A DNA stretch of 64,000 bases from Cyathus striatus (GCA_025738555.1 JAOVFP010000015.1:124001-188000), one strand, 5' to 3'; positions 45,037 through 57,010 are shown, counted from the stretch's first letter. The notes: a model not told the origin generated them from the letters alone. A program made the numbers and translations.

Positions 45037-45545
45037 TCATTGGGCTTCGATATCCTCCTGCCCGCACCCAAAGTTCAGCAGAGCTTCCCCTCCCCACATT
45101 CCTGGAGCATCATTTCTGTTAGGCTACTGCGGGAGATGATTCTGATAGTATGGATAGAGTCTATGGAAAGCCTCTTGTGGGCCATAGCACTTCGAATTTC
45201 GACATTCCGCTTCGCTTTTGGTCCCATCCTGGTACGACATTCTCAATTTCTCTATCGGGTGGCATTGCGACGTCTGTCGCGGCACTTGTCAAAGTTTAAA
45301 CGTACCCCTTAACGGGCCTTCTTTCCTCCCTAGGTGACGAGCCACCTAAACATTCGAGGTACCCACGTATCCACTTAGCCCCTCTGAACCACACGACTAC
45401 ACAACTTGTCACGAACGTATATGGTGGAATAGCTATTGGCGTGGTGTGCTCAGGTGGCGCTACCAGGGACTCTGACTTCAGACCTGCAGTCTCGCGCTCT
45501 CCACCTGTTCATCGGCTCCAATAGTCTTGGGATCGGACGTGGGGC

Positions 45546-46600
45546 GTAGCTTCCTTGAGGATATAGCCACCACTGCCTGCTCCCTATAACCTTAGGCGAT
45601 GGATACGTACCCGCACTATTGACCTTCCCCCTGAGATGTCGGGATAGTGTTCTCGCCTGAGCAAAGGTTGCTGCTCGTCCGGTCTACGGGGTATTTGTGT
45701 ATCACGCTACCTTGTGCGACGTAGTAGTAGGGTTTGCGAACGTGGTTGGCTGAACGAGATCTTGCTAGGATATAAACGTGCTAATGAGCGGTACCATGTC
45801 TCGTGTTCTCCACCAGCTATGCCTCACCTGATTTCAGGAGGGTTGACGGGCATTCCGCGAGGATACAGCTATCACTGCCTGCTCCCAATAACCTTAGTGG
45901 GTAGATAGACGGGTGCCTGACGTCCTTCAAGGATTGTCTATGGGGTGTTTGTGCATTACACCACCTTGTGCGACGCTGTAGTTGGTTTTGTGAGCGTGGA
46001 TGTTAAGGGTGAGCGAGATCGTGGTTGAATATCAACTTACTAACGAGCGATACCATGTCTAGTGTTCTCCACTTGTTCATCAGCTTCCTCGCGGATATAG
46101 CCACCAATGCCCTGCTATCAATAACCTTAGTGGTAGACAGACGGGTGCCTTGGCTCACCTCATGTCCGATTTCATGATTGACAGAGCTTCCGCGAGGATA
46201 TAGCCACCAGTGCCTGACGTCTCCTTGCTCTTGACGCGCCCCTTGAGCTGTCGAGATAGTGTTCTCGCAGCAAAAGCTGTTGTTCCTCCGTCTGTTTGGT
46301 GTCCTATCCGGGATTTTATACGAAGTGTTTGTGCATTACGATACCCTGTGCGACGCAGGAGGACAGTTTGCGAGCGTCGATGGTCATATGTGGTTCTGAA
46401 GGGTGAGCAACATTGTACTTGGATATCAACGTGCTAATGAGCCGTTCCTTCTCACAGCACCGCTGCGTACTCGCGTTTCGGCTTTATTCATTTTTTGCAT
46501 CCCTCTTCTCATGTTGGAAGTAAACAGCACATTCTCGTGGGGGGGTAAATTGGTTGTACGATGCAGATCGTTGGATTTTCGCGAGGATATAACAGGTCAT
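45546..46600 (+). repeat. Diverged long tandem repeats, key word GAGGATATAGCCACCA
   Basis: Unit starts at about 45546, 45856, 46091, 46190 and 46578 share CTTCCGCGAGGATATAGCCA or close variants. They are followed by TGCCTGCTCCCAATAACCTTA, GTGTTTGTGCATTACACC, CTTGTGCGACG and GGATATCAACGTGCTAATGA in variable combination. Spacing is irregular (about 100-390 bp), so units have been lost or rearranged. Confidence 0.75.
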
Positions 46601-47595
46601 TAACTATTGTCTACTTTCAAGAATGTAGACTATAAACAGGAACCTTACTTCCACGCACTCTACCCTAGGAACATGCAGGCTATGGGGGAAAACGTGTTCG
46701 CTGTGGGTCCGACGTCTGCTTCCAGTGCCAGTGATGCGTACGCCTGTTGTGTTGGTCCGTGCGTGCTCGCTAGCACTGCTGTGCTACCCTTCCCACGGGC
46801 TTTTATCCTCTATCGTTTTCATTGTATCTGCCACGTTCTACCATTATTCAGGTCCCTTTACTCGTATACTCCCATGATGCTACTCCGTTGGAGTTGATGA
46901 GCCTATGCCTCAATCGCTGCTTGGAGCCGGTACTTATAGGGCCAAAGCCTGCGGCCCGTCAGGCCGGTCTCAGGCTCCCAAGCGAGCTTCCGTACTCAGA
47001 GCTCTTCGGCTTTCTCTCGCTCAGCTCTGTATCCAACCGAATGGTTTTTTATCTCTCTTGCTATGTTACAGCTACGAGTCTAATGCTTCTAAAATTCTAA
47101 CATGCATGTATCCAGATTGTTCACGGGGATCGACGGGCATATATGAGGATAGTGGACTGTGGACTGTGGGCGTCTGCCGGACCCAGGTTCTAAGTAGCAA
47201 GCATCTATGTAACGACGAACAATGATCGTCGCTGTTAGTCTGCTTCCGGGTATCTGTCAGTGATGATGGGTCCATCCTAGATCCATCTCCTTACGCTGGG
47301 AGTGTTTCGCCCCGTCGCAGCCCGTCGCTTCCCTATGGAGTCCATGTGTTCCGTGTACGACGTTTACTTCTTTCCCCTACAAACAATTATGTATAATTCT
47401 CATACATTTATCCTTAGGAACTAAAGGACGTATTGGGCGGTTTATCTCCGTACGCGGACATGGAACTACAGGACTCCAGTTCACTACCGCCTCCCTTTCT
47501 ATAACCAGCCATCCATTACTTTACATAGTACAAGTACAAGTACCAGCATCCCGTCCGTAAGCCCAACGGAAACCCGTGTCTAACTTTAAGTCTAA
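46601..47595. other. No gene supported
   Basis: Overlapping short frames without motif. The right end is probably the 3' flank of the minus-strand Nudix gene. Confidence 0.4.
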
Positions 47596-48562
47596 TCATA
47601 CGCTTATAAAACGTCTCACTAGATCATAATATGTAGTAACTGCCCATGAATTCAAACGGTCATCCGATTTGAAGTATTCACTTCCAGATGCGCGCATCAG
47701 ACCTAAGGTTCCGTGAGCCAATCTCGTAGCGATGACAGAGAGGTCTTCCTGCACCTGCATCGTCTTTTTGTATACTTCCCAGGCATAAAGTACCACTGGG
47801 ACCTCGTCTTTGCACACCTTCTTTAGCGCATCTTCAAATGACAGCAGATGGGTCTCAAAGTGTTGTTCGTTTGACATACGGGTAACTTCCACTGGTACCT
47901 GAGAGTGCCATGGCTCATCACGTTGGTGAACGTTAGAAATGACGAATAACGTACGGCATCTTCCGCAATCTGCCCCAAATACCATGAGACCAAGTACTCG
48001 CCACCTTTGCTCCCTTCATCTTCGTATCGCGTATGTGCACCTTCCTTCCACGCATTTATCGTTAGATAAATAGGCTCTGTGAGTGCTTTTGACCTAGTAA
48101 AGCGCTCGGCAGGTGCTATAGGCTGTCGAGTAGGCCCGTAATGTGGTAAAAATCCAGCCTTGTATCCCGCCTGAATGCAAAGATGATCAAGGAGAATATT
48201 ACTGTTAAGTTGACTATACTTACCCCTTCGTATACTTCTCTCAATGCCGTCTCTTCAAGTGACTCACCAACATCTTTGCGTCCTCGAGGAAGAAACCACT
48301 GATTCCTTTTCCTCATATCATATACCAAAACAATCTTGTGCGTATTCTGCTGGAATATGACCATGCCAGCTCCAAGCATGAAGTTTACTGAACACCATCC
48401 AGCGTGCGGTACAGATGGGCTGGAATACTTTGACAAAGGTTGCTGGCGTTCCGACAGAATATCCGTACTTTGCGACGTGTCCGCTCGATTAAAAGTGTTG
48501 CTCAAAACACGAGAGGACAGTTTCACCGCAGAGTCGGAGAAACGGCGAAGCTCCTTAGCCAT
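47596..48562 (-). CDS. Nudix hydrolase, three exons
   Basis: Hydrolyses a nucleoside diphosphate linked to another group; the substrate cannot be told from sequence. Exons 48562-48224, 48170-47955 and 47898-47596 splice at phase 0 (introns of 53 and 56 nt) to 285 aa. The Nudix box lies at about residues 94-116: GRKDVGESLEETALREVYEG then AGY, spanning intron 1. The preceding KRNQWFLPRG and following FLPHYGPTRQP, ALTEPIYLTINAW, GGEYLVSWYLGQIAEDAV and HLLSFEDALKKV fit the fungal Nudix family. The last Glu of the consensus REUXEEXGU is Gly here (codon GGG at the exon end), a position that binds metal in MutT. The rest of the gene is open, so it is either a hypomorph or a family variant. Confidence 0.85.
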
Positions 48563-49519
48563 TTCAGTTTAGGATGATCTATAAGGGATATCTCGTATGT
48601 CCCGTTCTCTTGTACAGAATTTGTTAGGAGCCCAGTTGCGCGCGTCTCCTTTACTTTGCCTGTGCACTCGGTGCTGGGTGATTAGGAAGTTCGATAAAGT
48701 GAAGGCTACATACTATACTACTTACCTTATATCTGTCTGACGCAATCACACAATTGACTGTTCCCGGGTCCGTTCTGGGTCCGTTCTGGATCTGTTCCCC
48801 ATGGGGCTGCGTCAGGGATGAATATCGCACTGCCATACAGAGGACCACATATGGTATCGATATTCATACATATTTAGCCTCTGCTTGCATTCCCCGTCGT
48901 TACTCAAAACTCAAGAGTCAATGGGCCAATTTGGTGCCAATTGTCGATGGGCTCAGTTCATGTACATTGTCCCTCAGACTTCGTAAGTATCTAAAGCGAC
49001 AGATCCCTTCTTTAGGCGGATGCTCGAGTTTATGATTTCATTACTCTTCTCATATAGTACTACTACATCTAACTCACGTTCCTCTGTCTGCTATTGCATA
49101 CGTGCCAGATGCAACACGTCTGAAGGCCGTTCTAGCTCTAGCTCATAAACGCACAGGGCGCTCTCTCGGACCTGTCTGTTTTGTCGATTCACTGCTCATC
49201 CTCTGCAGTACAGCCCGTGGGTGTGAAGTCAATTTCTGAAGATAGCCATCTCTAAAGGAGTTCATGGGACATAAATCAACTTTTTGGGAGAGATCTTAGT
49301 GGATCTCAGCCAGCGCGGCATTATGTTGAACCATAAAGCAGGTACTATATTGTGCCCTTTATAAATAAAGAACAAGCTACGAGAAGCACAACCATTTGAA
49401 GGATAATGTCGCTACTACAAACACTTTAAATCACAGTACGTACACCTATCTGATTTTCAGTTTCCAATTCCAAATGCATACATTTCTAAACCTACTTCCG
49501 AAGCCACTCAATATGCCGC
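48563..49519. other. Intergenic
   Basis: Upstream side of the Nudix gene and downstream side of the next minus-strand gene. A short direct repeat GGTCCGTTCTGG lies near 48770. No further gene seen. Confidence 0.45.
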
Positions 49520-49852
49520 TTAACAAGTTAGAGTAGCACCCATACAACCTATAAGGGCCCTATTGAACTTATTTCTCGAGGCGACGTTAGGATTGACTCT
49601 GCTGTCGCACCAATATCCTGTGGAGCTCAAGCCGCTGCAGAATCGAATGCAGCACCCGTCTCCGAGGGGCAAGTACCACCTATAAGAGCGAGCATAGAAT
49701 ACGAGGCTCTTCGCCCCAGTAGTAGAAGTAGGACCATAATGCATTCCGCCATAGTTGGTGCCAGAATATGCGTCGAAGGAGAACGCATTGGGCACTGTTC
49801 CAACGGCGAAGAGAGGCATAATGGCGCTAAGTTTGACCATTGTGAGCCCCAT
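49520..49852 (-). CDS. Small secreted cysteine-rich protein (110 aa)
   Basis: Starts MGLTMVKLSAIMPLFAVG at 49852 with a hydrophobic N-terminus that looks like a signal peptide, cleaved perhaps after PNAFS. The mature part of about 85 residues has six Cys: GDGCCIRFCSG, GYWC, ALIGCMG and a C-terminal TC. Three disulfides are possible. This start is chosen because the sequence just before it looks like a 5' UTR intron (GTACGT at about 49904, CTCGCAG directly before the ATG). A longer start at 49906 would read through that intron. A TATAAAAG box lies about 50 bp upstream of the donor. I recognise no family. Secreted Cys-rich proteins of fungi range from hydrophobin-like to effectors; nothing here decides. 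Confidence 0.6.
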   Translation of the reverse strand: MGLTMVKLSAIMPLFAVGTVPNAFSFDAYSGTNYGGMHYGPTSTTGAKSLVFYARSYRWYLPLGDGCCIRFCSGLSSTGYWCDSRVNPNVASRNKFNRALIGCMGATLTC

Positions 49853-49951
49853 CTGCGAGAAAGATTCAGAAGGAAATTTAGGAGCAGAGGTATAAAGGAC
49901 GTACATTTTCTAAATATTCGTCGTTGTGTGCAGAGCTAGCTGTAACCTCGA

Positions 49952-49960
49952 CGCTTTTAT
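49952..49960 (-). promoter_or_regulatory. TATA box of the secreted-protein gene
   Basis: Minus-strand CATATAAAAG upstream of the putative 5' UTR intron of the gene ending at 49520. Confidence 0.5.
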
Positions 49961-50289
49961 ATGCAATAGATGACACATTAGAAACATTTGGTCAAGCTAT
50001 ACCAAGACGATGCTATGGACAACTGACCAGATGAATATCACCCGTATGACTCTAATGAATACTTTAAAGTACGCTATTTCTTTATCGAACATATGGTAGT
50101 ACCTTTATGCTTATCGCAGTAAAGTGACTTCAACGGTCCTCATTTCAGTCATACGCAGTGACCCAAGAGTGGAAGAAGCATGACGGGCCTATCACTGCTA
50201 GTGTACTGCATCAAAGTTTGAAAACATTTCAATAATCGAAATGGATGTAAAGGTCATATCATAACATGCGAGGTGAGTTGATTTCACCT
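49961..50289. other. Intergenic, nothing recognised
   Basis: No gene or repeat identified before the MITE boundary at 50290. Confidence 0.4.
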
Positions 50290-50672
50290 TACTGTACGAA
50301 TCAGATCAATTGGGCAGTCACGCGTCACGCACCCATTCTGCCGCGCCGAAATTTGGGCCATGTCACGCGTCACAAATGAAAATGCCGAAAGGTTAGACCG
50401 TGACATATTTAGGCGCAGGCGTAATACCTAAAAATTTTCAGTGTAATGACTATTTTTTCTTCTCCAAAAGCTAATTCTTGCTAAACGATAGTGTTCTGTA
50501 CATTTGAAAGCTAAATATATGCACTAATTTGGGCTTATTGGCTAGCTTGAGTAACGAAAATGCCGAAAATTCTGGCATGTCACACTACAAATTCTCGTGT
50601 GCCGAAATCACTTTGTGGTTTGGGCCTGTCACGCACTCAAAGGCATGCCCAATTGATCGGATTCGTACAGTA
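50290..50672. mobile_element. 383-bp MITE (TACTGT type)
   Basis: TACTGTACGAATC at 50290 is matched by GATTCGTACAGTA ending at 50672, and the inverted similarity continues (GATCAATTGGGCA in both arms). TA at both edges is a candidate target duplication. Inside are repeated words GTCACGCGTCAC and ATGCCGAAA. No coding capacity. Confidence 0.85.
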
Positions 50673-52574
50673 GTCCAGAGTGTACTACGTAGATTAAAGA
50701 ACAATTAAAAATATCAATTAAGGCTGACAGTTTCGAGTAGTTTTTGTTGCTTGAACTCCAGTTGAGCACGCATGGAAAAATTGTGACATTTTTTAAGAGT
50801 AACTTCAAGTTATTTTGATAACACACAGTGAGACCTGGTAGGAATGTACACGCCGGGAGGCAGCAGCGGGCGCTTACCCAACCAAATGAATGTAAAGCTC
50901 AAGCACAGCCACAGTTATCCGGATCAACTTAACCTACGCCACAGTGCGCACACTATCATTTACCACGCGTGTTCTCATCATTAAACATTTACTGATTGGA
51001 GCGTTCTAATTTCAGATAAAACATAACCATTTTTGCTCCTGCTTTGTCCGGCTGAATAAAAGGACGAAGCTGTTCAAACCTTCAAATACGCCGGATTGTC
51101 GTAGTACTCCGCCTCTCCTCTTTTCGAACATTTTCTGTTATAGGAACGAGACGCACACTGATGCGCCTACGGAGTCTTGTCATTTGAGATATGCGCTAAG
51201 TATCCGATTCTCATCTACCGACATCAATGGTGATTTTCGCCACAGGTGTCATCGGTCTTTAACTTACCGTACTGACCGTTTAGGACATTACCTCCTAGAT
51301 CGTTGTAGGCGTTCTCTGTTTGTTTCTAAGTGTAAGTGTAGGAATGCCCTATTCAGCATGTTGTATCTGGTTTAACGATACGTATGTGTGTGGGCCAGAA
51401 GGGCTCAAAAAAGTTCTTATATCGAGGACCGATAGTAAGTAGTAAAGTTACCCCGGCATTTCTCTACTACGATGTGTATGTTTTTCAAAGCCAAGTGTCC
51501 TTCTTGTGGTCGGGTGCACGTCACTAGGGTTTCCTGCAAGCCAGGCGCAAACTGCCCAGAGGGAAATGTGATATCAAATCCTTCGAAGCAAGAGATTTGT
51601 TCAACATGCAAATACAGATGAACATAGTATGTGTACTACTATTTCATTCATTCTCTACTGTCTCACATAGTGTTGCAGATATACAGGTTTCCGATATGGA
51701 CAACTCTTCAGTGACTAGTCTTATGGCACTGGATTACGACTGCTTTAATTATCCAACTGATCTGTAGCCTTGGTCTCTATTCCTGTTCAATTGCTACTAC
51801 TTCTGGTCCTCGTCAGCAAGTGCTCCAACTCAAATTTTATCGGTCTCTACTTGAATCACTCTAAAATGTCGCCGGTGCAATAATAAAACCAAAAATGGTC
51901 CGGCTCTAATTAACATGACCTTCACGTTCACATCAAAAAACTCCGGAGGACCAGTTATTCCCCGGATATTTATTTGTAAGTACCAGCTCCGCAGTTGACA
52001 TATTTACTACGACTTGAGTTACTAAACCACAGCAAATTCATATAGCATTCGTTCTTTACGATCACAATTTTTTGCATCATACACAACCCATACATCACCA
52101 TCGTAATATTGTAGCATAACGCACACGTCCCTGTATTTCGCACTGCATACTTGGGAGCCTCACGCGCTCAGCAGCTACCCACATGTAACCGTAAATATTT
52201 ATAACATGTATTCCTTCCTGAGACATGCAATACACCGTTCATCTCAAACAAATGTGGGATTTCTTGGCAATGGAATCTTCCTGAGGAAGTACTAGAGGTT
52301 ATGTCAGCGCATGAAAAGCCCACTTTGTGAGATGTTGAACGTCAGGAAAACTTGAATCTTATAATTTTGTAAAATTTTCAATAATTCTGAAAGTGTTGAA
52401 AATTTTGAAAATTGAGCTAGATTTGGATAGATAATACCGGGTTATTGGATCTCATTTTTAATCCACCTCAATTATCATGATTTATTCTCAAATCTTACTT
52501 GATTTTCGAAAATCTGGGTAAATTGAAGAGCAAGAATCTCTGGTCAATGGTATGGCATGTACCACCTATTATGC
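50673..52574. other. Intergenic, AT-rich
   Basis: Only short frames without motif. No paired terminal repeats or RNA gene recognised. Confidence 0.45.
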
Positions 52575-52960
52575 TCTTCCCTACCTCATCTGGATGATTG
52601 ATACTTCACCTCTAGTAGTACCCTCACTTCGTTTCGATGATTAGTACTTTGTCTCTAGTCCCTTCACTTAAAATGAATGCTTACTTATGTGTCTTGCTGA
52701 TCTGAGCTTCAAGTTACTTTGTCTGTAGTGCCCTCAGTTCGTTTGGATGATTTCTACTTTGTCTCTAATGCCCTAATTTCATTTATAAGCATACTACTTT
52801 GTCTCTAGTAGCACACTAACTTCGTTTTGATGATTTCTACTACTTCATCTTTAGTACCCTCACTTCATTTGTATGACTTATGATTCATCTACCTTCATTT
52901 GGATGATTTCTACTTCGTCTCTAGTCCCCTCAATTTGTTTGATTGCTTACCACTACTTTT
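52575..52960 (+). repeat. Diverged minisatellite, unit about 40-45 bp
   Basis: Roughly nine units built on CTACTTTGTCTCTAGT, CCCTCACTTCGTTTGGATGA, with indels between them (for example at 52637, 52709, 52747, 52798, 52847, 52907). Confidence 0.75.
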
Positions 52961-53428
52961 AGTACTTTGTTGTGGTGTAGGAGGGGAGCCTTTTTCGTGG
53001 GTATCACTAGTGTTTAGCGACATCTATAACGTATTAGGTACAAGTGGGAGTAACAAGTAACAAGACTAGCTTAAATTTCAATATAAGTCTTTTTTGGGTC
53101 GATGTTTCCCACCGTAGAATGTTGATTGCAACTTCTGACTTTAATTTGTTCATACTGAATAGTTGCTGAGTAGTATATTAGTCAAATATTAGTATGACAT
53201 TGGTAGTACATAGCTGACCCGGACCGACTTTTGAACCAATTTCCCTTATATCTTCCATTGTACAAGTCAAAGTGCTCACCAATTGCCCCGTAGCACTCGC
53301 TAGTTTTCTTGACTTGTTCGTTGACCATTTGCAATAGCTCGGTACAGTACTTCATCACTACTTGGTACAAACTTGTTACGTGATATGAACAATTGTATCG
53401 TGTCGATACTTATAGTATATAGTATATA

Positions 53429-54320
53429 TTGACCGGTCCAACTCGTCAAATTTAGGTGGGGTAAAAGTTATCGGCGTTAAGGCTTCAAGAATTGCCTTTG
53501 GGGGTTTTCGGTATCTGCCGTATTTTCCCGTCTCATTGTCGCGTCGACGTTCCTGGTCCCATTCCTCTTCTGTTCCCCACTCATCCTCTCTGTCCTGTCA
53601 TCGCTCCCTCCCCTGCCACCCCTCACGCCTAAAAATTGGATCAGCCAGCACCCAAAACGCACCACCCGGCGCCCCGAATTACAATCAACAAACACAAAAT
53701 CCTCAGTCACCTCGTAGACCTGAGACAACGAAAGCTTTCAAACAATAGCAAGTACAAGAACAGTTTTGCGCGTTCTTTAATCTTGAATCATCTCTGAGCT
53801 CGTATAGTCAGGCTTTCTGGGAGAGATATGGGATGATGATGGACTTAGAATCTGCAGATTGCTACTTTGTTGACAGGTGGGGAAAGGGCTAGTTGGTAAA
53901 ATCATTAGTATATGTTCAGCTTGTCTTTTGCCACTTGTGTAGTCTACAGTTATACATGCCTGCTTTACTCATCAAAACATTAGAGTCTTGCGGCACTTTG
54001 GTCAGCATTCACCCTGAAGTAAGCACTTAGATTGGAGGTATAAGGTATTCCTGAAGCACTCCGTAGAGTTTAGAATTGAGATGAGCTGTATATTGGGTCT
54101 TATACACGGTATTAAATTGATATATACATGTAATAAGTATAACAGTGCATGAAATAGTAGATAACCAGTGCATGAACGAAGGGAATACAGTAAAGAGGAA
54201 AGATGGTGCGAGGGATGAGACATAGGCGCGAGGATTTGAAAGTCCCAAAAAGGCGACTCTTGAAGCCTTAACGCTGATAACTTTTACCCCGCCTAAATTT
54301 GATAAGTTGGACCAGTCGGT
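53429..54320. mobile_element. 890-bp element with about 75-bp inverted ends
   Basis: The left end (53429-53503) and right end (54242-54320) are inverted copies sharing GGTCCAACT, TCAAATTTAGG, GGGGTAAAAGTTATC and GCGTTAAGGCTTCAAGA. No clear target duplication (AT-rich flanks). The interior has no transposase. The long ends would suit a MULE-like or foldback element; class undecided. Confidence 0.75.
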
Positions 54321-54448
54321 ATATGATAATATGTCGAATAATTCCTGAATCGCAGCGCAGGCAGTTTGCCTGCTCTACAATAGTAAGTCCGTAACCGCCT
54401 GGGTCTCTTGCCGAGGTGTGACCGCATTGAATGGGGCCGTCAACTTTT

Positions 54449-54466
54449 CGAGTTACCGGTAACTCG
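54449..54466. repeat. 18-bp perfect palindrome near the element's left end
   Basis: CGAGTTACCGGTAACTCG, built from the same AACTCG word that fills the element's ends; a plausible protein-binding site. Confidence 0.7.
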
Positions 54467-55209
54467 GATGGAACTCGACTGGAACTCGACTGGAACTCAA
54501 CTTAGGAACTGACCTGTAACTCGAAAAATGTAAATTATCTGAATTTGTATGGTATATCACAGACATTCCGACGCTGCTATGGATTACCAGATTAATGCTC
54601 ACTTACTATTGCGCCTCGGCGCTCATTATTTCCCACGCCCCTGAATCTCCATCAAATTGATCAATGAGTGCCGCACGTTGTTTTCCACGGAGCGTTTGAT
54701 CGCATTCATAAGTCTCATCATCGTCATAAACAGTGAGCACCCATTATTTTTATTTCTGGCCGAGTTTTTTTGGAAATTCCTCTCAATATTTTTGTGAACA
54801 TAAATGTATATTAAATGCTTCAACTATACAGCTAAATTACCTATGAAATAGTATGATAAGCTCAATTTATTATTATTAATGCTATATTTTATGTAAGCAC
54901 AGTACATGATGTTTATGCAATTAAGATGTTATATTACATACAAAATAACTAGCTTCATATTGTAAAAAAAAAATTATAGGAAGAATCCAAAAAGTGAGAG
55001 AAGAATGCACAAAATACGTGCTCACTGCTGAGCATGATGATGGAAGAAGTGCGATGCGATCACCATCAATGCATCAGAAGCAAGTGGAGTTATCAGGGAT
55101 TTGATGACTGATGTGATGGTGTTATTTTTACACATCCCCGGCGGCAGGGGTGGGCATGGGAAACAACGAGCTAAGGGATCACAACAACAATGAGCACAAT
55201 AATAAAGTA

Positions 55210-55520
55210 TGAGTTTTTAGTAATGGAATTTGAGGAACTTAAAGTAGGAACTTAACTGGAACTCAACTGGAACTCGAATGGAACTCGACTCAAGTGGAGT
55301 TGAGTTGTCATTTACCACTCAAAGGTAACTCGATGGTAACTCAACTGACACTTGAATTTAGCTTAAGCGAGGAACTCAATGGAACTTAACTTTTACTCGA
55401 AAAAAAATAAGCGAGGAACTCAACTCGACTCGATGGAACTTAACTTTCACTCAAAAAAATAAGCGAGAAACTTAACTTTACTCAAGGGAACTTAACTTTT
55501 ACTTGAAAAATAAGCAAGTT
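55210..55520 (+). repeat. GGAACTCGACT repeat cluster (middle)
   Basis: Runs of AACTGGAACTCAACTGGAAC and degenerate TAACTCGATGG variants at about 10-11-bp period. Related clusters lie at 54440-54530 and 56550-56990. Confidence 0.75.
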
Positions 55521-55569
55521 GTATACTTGTATTGTATGAGTACCTTACAATAATTATACAGTAGTTTGT

Positions 55570-56150
55570 GTTGTTTCCTGCCCCCCCGCTCGCTGTTTCC
55601 CACGCCTATAATTCAATGTTTATTCATTTCTTATTAATTGCACATTCTCATTGTTGCCCGCACCTCCGCTCATAATTTCCCACGCTTCCGCTTAACACAT
55701 CGCGCCTACATACTTTCACGCTCAATGTTTCCCACACTCTGCTCATTGTTGCCCGCACCTCCGCTCATAAATTCCCACGCTTCCGCTACCATTCTGATCT
55801 CTGCTTATGTTATCCCGCCCTCCCACTCATGATTTCCCACGCTTCCGTTATTATTCTGCTTCACTACTGTCCGCTTTCCGCTCAGCATTTCCCACGCTCT
55901 CTAATCCGCTCGCAATTTCCTGCGCATTTCATCATTCCCGCCCTCCCGCTCATAGTTTCCCACGCCTCCGCCTTTCACTTCTGATGCTCACTGCTGTCCA
56001 CTTCTATTTCCCGCGCATCCGCTTCTACTGTTTACTGCTGTCCGCATCCCCGCTCAACATTTTCCCACGCTTTCGCTGATCATTCCGACCTCTTTTCGCT
56101 TTCCCGCCCTCCCGCTCATATTTTCCCACGCCTCCGCTTTTCAGACTAAA
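55570..56150 (+). repeat. Central array of CCGCTCATAATTTCCCACGC units
   Basis: About eleven units with irregular spacing (28-79 bp, mostly 40-60), each holding a form of GCTCATNNTTTCCCACGCNTCCGC. Single inverted units occur near 55160 and 56455, and one direct unit near 54625. Long open frames across the array are caused by its periodicity. Confidence 0.8.
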
Positions 56151-57010
56151 TACATATGTAACTCGCATTTTTTATAAGTTTATTTGCATTATTACTTAAT
56201 ATAATATGGTCTACTATGTGTATAACAACTTACATTAAGTGATGCAAAAAGATTGAAAGAAAAAGAGCAAGAACTGAGCTAAAAATTTAAGAAAAGACTT
56301 GCTCACTGTTAAGGATGATGACTAGGAAGAGTGCCCATCAACAATCCCGCGATGTGTTCACACATTGACGTCGCAGGAATGAATATTTGTGTTGATGTAA
56401 GTGATGGATAGCACAACACGCATGCAAATGTGTGTAAATAAAGGCGGGTGGAGTGCATGGGAATTGTTGAGCAGAGCTGTAGAAAACATCAGGTGGGGGT
56501 ATGGGAATGATTAGTGTATACTTACTGTACATTTGAACTTTTGAAACTAGAATATTCAGAACTCAACTTACACCTGATTGGAACTTAATTAATATAACTC
56601 GAAGGAACTCAACTTTCACCAAAAAAAACTTAGTGAAGAACTTAAGTTCACTCAAAAAACTTAACTTTAACTCAAAAAAATTAACAGGAGCTCGAAATAT
56701 TAGCATCCCCTCTACTTGACTTGAGGGGACTTGACTTTCACTCAAAAAATACAAGTGAGTAACTTAACTTAACTCAAAGGAACTCACTCAAAAAAATAAT
56801 AAGTGATGAACTTAAGTTTACTTGAGGGAACTCGACTTTTCCAAAAAAAAAAAGTGAGGAACTTAAGTCCACTCAAGGTAACTTAACTTTGACTTGAAAA
56901 AAATAAGCAAGCTCAAAAGTGGAACTTGACTGTAACTTAAGTGTGACTCAAGTTTAACTCGAAAAACTCGATAGGAACTCGAAATGTTAGCAGCCCCATT
57001 GAATGATGAG

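Larger units (their letters stand above)
54434..56996. mobile_element. 2.56-kb non-autonomous hAT-like element made of tandem repeats
   Basis: Left end GGGGCCGTCAACTTTTCGAG; inverted right end GGGGCTGCTAACATTTCGAG. The flanks share a duplication of 7-9 bp (CATTGAATG at 54425-54433; CATTGAATG at 56997-57005, boundary ambiguous by one base). The size of the duplication suggests hAT. Three clusters of the word GGAACTCGACT and its relatives (54440-54530, 55210-55520, 56550-56990) and a central array of TTTCCCACGC units make up much of the element. No protein is encoded. Confidence 0.8.

Noticed and set aside
44138..45312. Overlapping plus-strand frames of 96-170 codons
   Set aside because: They cross the tandem-repeat boundaries, are in conflicting phases and show no domain.
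55638..56079. Two plus-strand frames of 64 and 90 codons
   Set aside because: They lie in the TTTCCCACGC array and translate to a repeated NFPRFR-like word; the openness follows from the repeat.
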